DNA of 64,000 nucleotides from Takakia lepidozioides. Taxonomy: Eukaryota > Streptophyta > Takakiopsida > Takakiales > Takakiaceae. The DNA lies in the NCBI GenBank assembly GCA_030704615.1, contig CM060734.1, positions 54,450,042 to 54,514,041 on the forward strand, written 5' to 3'. The first letter of the stretch is position 1; each line of letters opens with the position of its first letter. The notes below the pieces were generated by a model, which was not told where the DNA came from, did no database searches, and worked only from the letters and a program-made list of their open reading frames with translations. The translations under genes and the position numbers were made by a program. Below, piece by piece: positions 60,538 to 64,000 of this stretch.

Positions 60538-61870
60538 GTCAGGCACATACCCCGTCTTCTTTATCTGCCCAGACAATCTTCTCAGCTCAGCATGGATTTT
60601 CTTAATTCTGGGATGCAACTTGTCATCTATAACGAAGTACACCCTGTTGCAAACCTCAATGCAACAGTGACCTGACTCATTTTCAATCCCTCTGACCTTC
60701 ATCATTATTCTCACATTTACAGTATCAATCCACCTGCCAGCTGCGGCATAGATGTTTGATAGCACTATAAGTCGCGACATCTTGTTCATTCCATTTGAGG
60801 ATAGATGTTACCACACGTTCAACCATCTCTACATTGTCATGGATTCTGCAAGCACCAAACAATGCCTTCCACACCACAACATCTGGATTGATTGACATTT
60901 TATTAATCAGATCCACTGCCTCATCTCGTTGTCCCACACGTCCAAGAAGGTCCACCATGTAGCCAAAGTGCTATACTGTCAGAGTGACACCATGATTTGG
61001 AATCAGGCAATCGAAATAATGTATTTCTTCATTCAGAAGACCAGTGTGGATGCATGCAGAGAAAACATATTTTGCATCAAGCCGTTCTTTTGTATTCTTT
61101 CAAATAATTGTAGGACCTCCCTGTGACAACCATCCTGAGCATATCCTGTGATCATTGCATTCCACCATATTATCAAATCATCCCTTTGCATCCTCAAAGC
61201 ACCCACATTTCGCATACATGTCCACCAGGGCAGTGTCCAGAATGACATTTGGTACAATTCCAGCTTTGATGATGTCACCATGCACCTCTTTGCCCTTTTT
61301 CAGGGCTGACTAACTTGCACAAGCATTGCAAATGCACACAAACGTGATGTGGTTGCACTTTACCCCTTCCCTCATCATTTGCTCATAGGTCTCCAAGGCC
61401 TCCATCCCGCGCCCCTGCTATGTATATTCTACAAGCATGGCGTTCCAGGACACCAAATCTCGTTCAGCCATATTGTTGAACACTCCCTCCGCATCCTCAA
61501 TGGTCCCACATTTGGCATACATGTCCACGAAGGGTATTGTTCATACTTACATCTGTACAATTCCAGCTTTGGCGATACAACCATCACCTCCTTTGTCATT
61601 TTCTAGGGCTGCCAGGCTTGCACACGCACTGCAAACACACACAAATGTGATGTGGTTGGGCTTCACCCCTTCGCACATCATTTGCTCATAGGTCTCCAAA
61701 GCCTCCATCCTGCACCATTGACAAAGTTCGTAAGGCCGGGGGTTGAGAACGAAAAAATTTATCTCGGAGGCAATCAATTCACATTTTTGACAAATTTTGA
61801 TTGTGTGGCCTAAGGTGCATCCTTCTGTCACGATGAAACTTCTCATCAGAGAAGGTAACGATTTTAACAA
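60538..61870 (-). pseudogene. PLS/E-type pentatricopeptide-repeat gene, decayed and interrupted
   Basis: PPR proteins of this type act in organelle RNA editing. Pieces in several frames, separated by frameshifts and stops, carry PPR text: YEQMMCEGVKPNHITFVCV with SACASLAALE (about 61700-61590), WNAMITGYAQDG (about 61160), MVDLLGRVGQRDEAVDLINK with VVVWKALFGACRIHDNVEM (60958-60820), and the E/E+ region VLSNIYAAAGRW through RIKKIHAELRRL to KKTGYVPD (60770-60538). The coding sequence stops exactly where the LTR begins (GAC|TGTAAC), and the expected DYW domain is absent. The upstream end is lost at a 23-T run. The repeat modules at about 61215-61415 and 61518-61715 are near-duplicates with a 303-bp offset, one PLS triplet. 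Confidence 0.85.
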
Positions 61871-61873
61871 AAG

Positions 61874-61896
61874 TTTTTTTTTTTTTTTTTTTTTTT
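61874..61896 (+). repeat. Poly-T run (23 T)
   Basis: On the minus strand this is a poly-A tract. It separates the PPR pseudogene from the CACTA-like DNA and may mark the 3' end of a retroposed sequence. Confidence 0.9.
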
Positions 61897-62214
61897 CGCA
61901 ATCTCATAAGTGAATGGTTGAAAACAAGTGCATGAAATACATGCAAGCCTCGCCCTTTTGTAATTATTCCAGATCAACACTGCTTCTACTTTTTTAGAGC
62001 ATTCCTGACCCAATGAAATACTCTGAGTCGTCACTCTGAATCGTTGGGTAGGTACCACGTCTGCAGTGACGACCATCATTTCGCACTTATCACTCCGCAG
62101 TGATGGTAGAACTGACTTTGTGTTTGTCACTGTATAGTGATGTATTCATAATCGCATTTATCACTGCAAATGTAGTGATATTTACAGTCATAAAAACGAT
62201 AATCTGTACTAGTG
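61897..62214 (-). mobile_element. CACTA-like transposon terminus with subterminal repeats
   Basis: Reading the minus strand from 62214 the sequence starts CACTAGTACAGATTATCG, a CACTA-type end. Inside it are repeated subterminal motifs built on CACT...AGTG: ATCACTACATTTGCAGTGAT, TCACTATACAGTGA and TCACTGCGGAGTGA, each a small hairpin. No transposase is visible. The matching opposite end was not found in the window. Confidence 0.6.
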
Positions 62215-64000
62215 CTCCTTGTATTGTTTTTTAGCTTCTGCGAGGTTGAATGTAAGCTCCTTGTGAATCATAACAAGATGAGTAGCAAGGTTTTTTACAG
62301 CAGGGTTTCCAACAGTCTTCATGTGGAAATGGTTTGCTCGAGGATGATGACCATAATTGGAGAAAATAAGAGTTTCCTTGGTCGAAGAATGTATAGTGTT
62401 GTTGTAGGCAAACTCAGCCAATGACAGAAGGTCCGTCCAATTATCTTGGTAATAATTTATCGTACAACGAAGATACTAATCTGGTTTACACGTTCGGTTT
62501 GATCATCAGTCTGTGGGTTTTTAGCTGTAGAGAGGTTGATCTTAGTATCCAATATGTGAAATAATCCCCTCCAAAAATTTGATATAAACTGTGGTCCTCG
62601 ATCAAATACGATGTCCTCTGGGAGTCCATGAATGCGGTAGACATATTATTGAGGAATAGTCTTGCAATTTCCTCGCCGGTAACCATCTTATTACATGGAA
62701 TGAATGTGTTACCTTCGTAAAACGATCTACAATAACAAGGATTAAATCGATGGTATTGGAAATTGGAAGGTCCGTCATAAAGTCCATAGACACGGACGAC
62801 CATGGACCCTTGGGAATGGGTAATGGTTGAAGAAGGCCGTAAGGTCGATGTCGTAGTCCCTTTGTTCTAGCACACGTGTCGCAAGATTTTATAAATTCTT
62901 TTACGAGTTTCCACATCTACGGCCACCAATAGTCCCTAGATATCAATTCTATTGTTTTGTTGAAGCCGAAATGTCCTGCAGCCGGAAGATCATGACATGT
63001 TTGAAGAATTCGAAGTCGTGTAGGTCCTGGAGGTACATAGAGAAGTCCCTTGAAATAAAGTAAGTCATCTTTGAATTCGAAGTCGTTTGTAACATGTAGG
63101 TTGTCTCGAGGTCGATTTAGTTGACTTCGTAGTGTCGTAGCAAATTGGTCGCTCTTCAGTATTTCCTGAATTTCCTTTATGATCTCTACATCGTCATAGG
63201 TAGACATGGATAACATATTCAATTAGAAATTTGATGGTTTCAAGATGATGGATTTTTGTTGGTCGAAAGCTACCTCCATTTTTTTCGGCGCACAATACAA
63301 TCGTCGAGAAAGAGCATCGGGTTTCCCTTGAAGATGTCTGGGGCGATAGGTAATAACAAAATCAAACCTTGCTAGTGACATACCCCATTTTGTTTAACGT
63401 CGATTCAAAACATGAACACTCATAAGATATTCGAGGTTTTTGTGATCGGTGTAAACAGTAACATAATGTTTAGCTCCCTCCAATAGATGACGCCACTCCT
63501 CAAAAGCATCGATGATCGCTAGAAGTTCTTTGTCATGGATTTCATAATTGATCTCTACAACGGAAAATTTGCGAGAACGAAAACCAACAGGGTGAAGTCA
63601 GTCATCCGTACCGTATTGAGAGAATAACAAGTGCAAAGTCGGATGCATCTGCTTCCAAGAAGAATGGTTTAGATGGGTCTGCATGTACCAGTATTGGTGC
63701 CGTTGTAAATGTCTGCTTCAGCATTTCAAATGTCTGGTTAGCCTTCTCGTCCCATACAAATTTGTCATTATCTGTGAGTCGTGTCAATGGTGCAACAATT
63801 TTGGAGTAGTCATTGATGAATATTGTATAGAAATTTGCAAATCCTAGAAAACATTGTACATCTCGGACCGAAGTTGGTTTAATCCACTCGATGATGGTTC
63901 GTATTTTCTTCTGATCCATAAAGACGCCTTTGTTGGAAATAATGTAGCCCAGAAATTCGACCTCAGATTGATGGAAAAAGATATTTTTCCAACTTGGCAT
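62215..64000 (-). mobile_element. Ty3/gypsy LTR retrotransposon, pol fragment, decayed and truncated at both ends
   Basis: On the minus strand, from the right edge inwards: the end of reverse transcriptase (VEFLGYIISNKGVFMDQKKI, FLGFANFYTIFINDYSKI, APLTRLT), the RNase H start (PFFLEADASDFAL), then a frameshift near 63620. RNase H continues out of frame to about 63290. The integrase H2C2 zinc region follows (CHDLPAAGHFGFNKTIELIS then YWWP, with a stop, then SCDTCARTKG). The integrase core is MDFMTDLP and IVDRFTKVTHS, with frameshifts, and the C-terminal part is AEFAYNNTIHSSTKETLIFS. The order RT-RNase H-INT identifies Ty3/gypsy. The frame ends at the CACTA-like terminus (YKE then CACTAG). Several stops and shifts make it non-functional. 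Confidence 0.9.

Noticed and set aside
1-64000. CRISPR arrays, bacterial operons, rRNA genes, origins
   Set aside because: No regularly spaced identical repeats or rRNA-like sequence; intron-rich genes show a plant nuclear genome.

Overview
The window is nuclear DNA of a land plant. The genes are intron-rich with plant-type architectures: a villin with headpiece, a D-type cyclin, a TRP-type telomere-repeat-binding Myb protein, an h-type thioredoxin, PEX11, a diacylglycerol kinase without C1 domains and a plant SWAP70. Retrotransposon debris and a decayed PLS/E-type PPR gene lie at the right end. The PPR repeat style and the transposon-rich spacing suggest a non-seed plant (lycophyte, fern or bryophyte), but this is inference; the sequence alone does not fix the species.

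Layout: 1-12.3 kb carries a complete villin gene on the minus strand (22 exons, 941 aa). 14.7-18.1 kb carries a complete cyclin D gene on the minus strand (7 exons, 365 aa). 21.5-27.1 kb carries a TRP-like telomere-binding gene on the minus strand (9 exons found, first exon not found), with a tRNA-derived SINE in one intron. 27-34.8 kb has no gene I can support. 34.8-35.7 kb is thioredoxin h (plus), 37.4-39.8 kb a three-exon gene of unknown function (plus), 41.8-43.4 kb PEX11 (plus), 44.7-51.8 kb diacylglycerol kinase (plus, 13 exons, 608 aa) and 53.5-57.3 kb SWAP70 (plus). From 59 kb onward the DNA is a transposon graveyard: a 375-bp LTR with adjoining primer-binding site sits inside a PPR pseudogene, and a CACTA-like terminus cuts the integrase of a decayed Ty3/gypsy element that runs off the right edge.

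Exon models were built by hand. I took GT-AG (or GC-AG) borders that keep phase and match the family's conserved blocks; the phase of every listed exon was checked. The genes are not an operon and share no obvious pathway. They are ordinary housekeeping and signalling loci: actin bundling, cell-cycle entry, telomere binding, redox, peroxisome division, phosphatidic-acid signalling and Rho-GTPase signalling.

The most unusual observations are an 11-nt microexon and two GC-AG introns in villin, a PADE-repeat acidic extension on the kinase, an in-frame 30/33-residue duplication at the SWAP70 tail, and nested insertions at 60-62.2 kb that may represent gene capture by a CACTA element. I found no clear candidate for a wholly new biological system.
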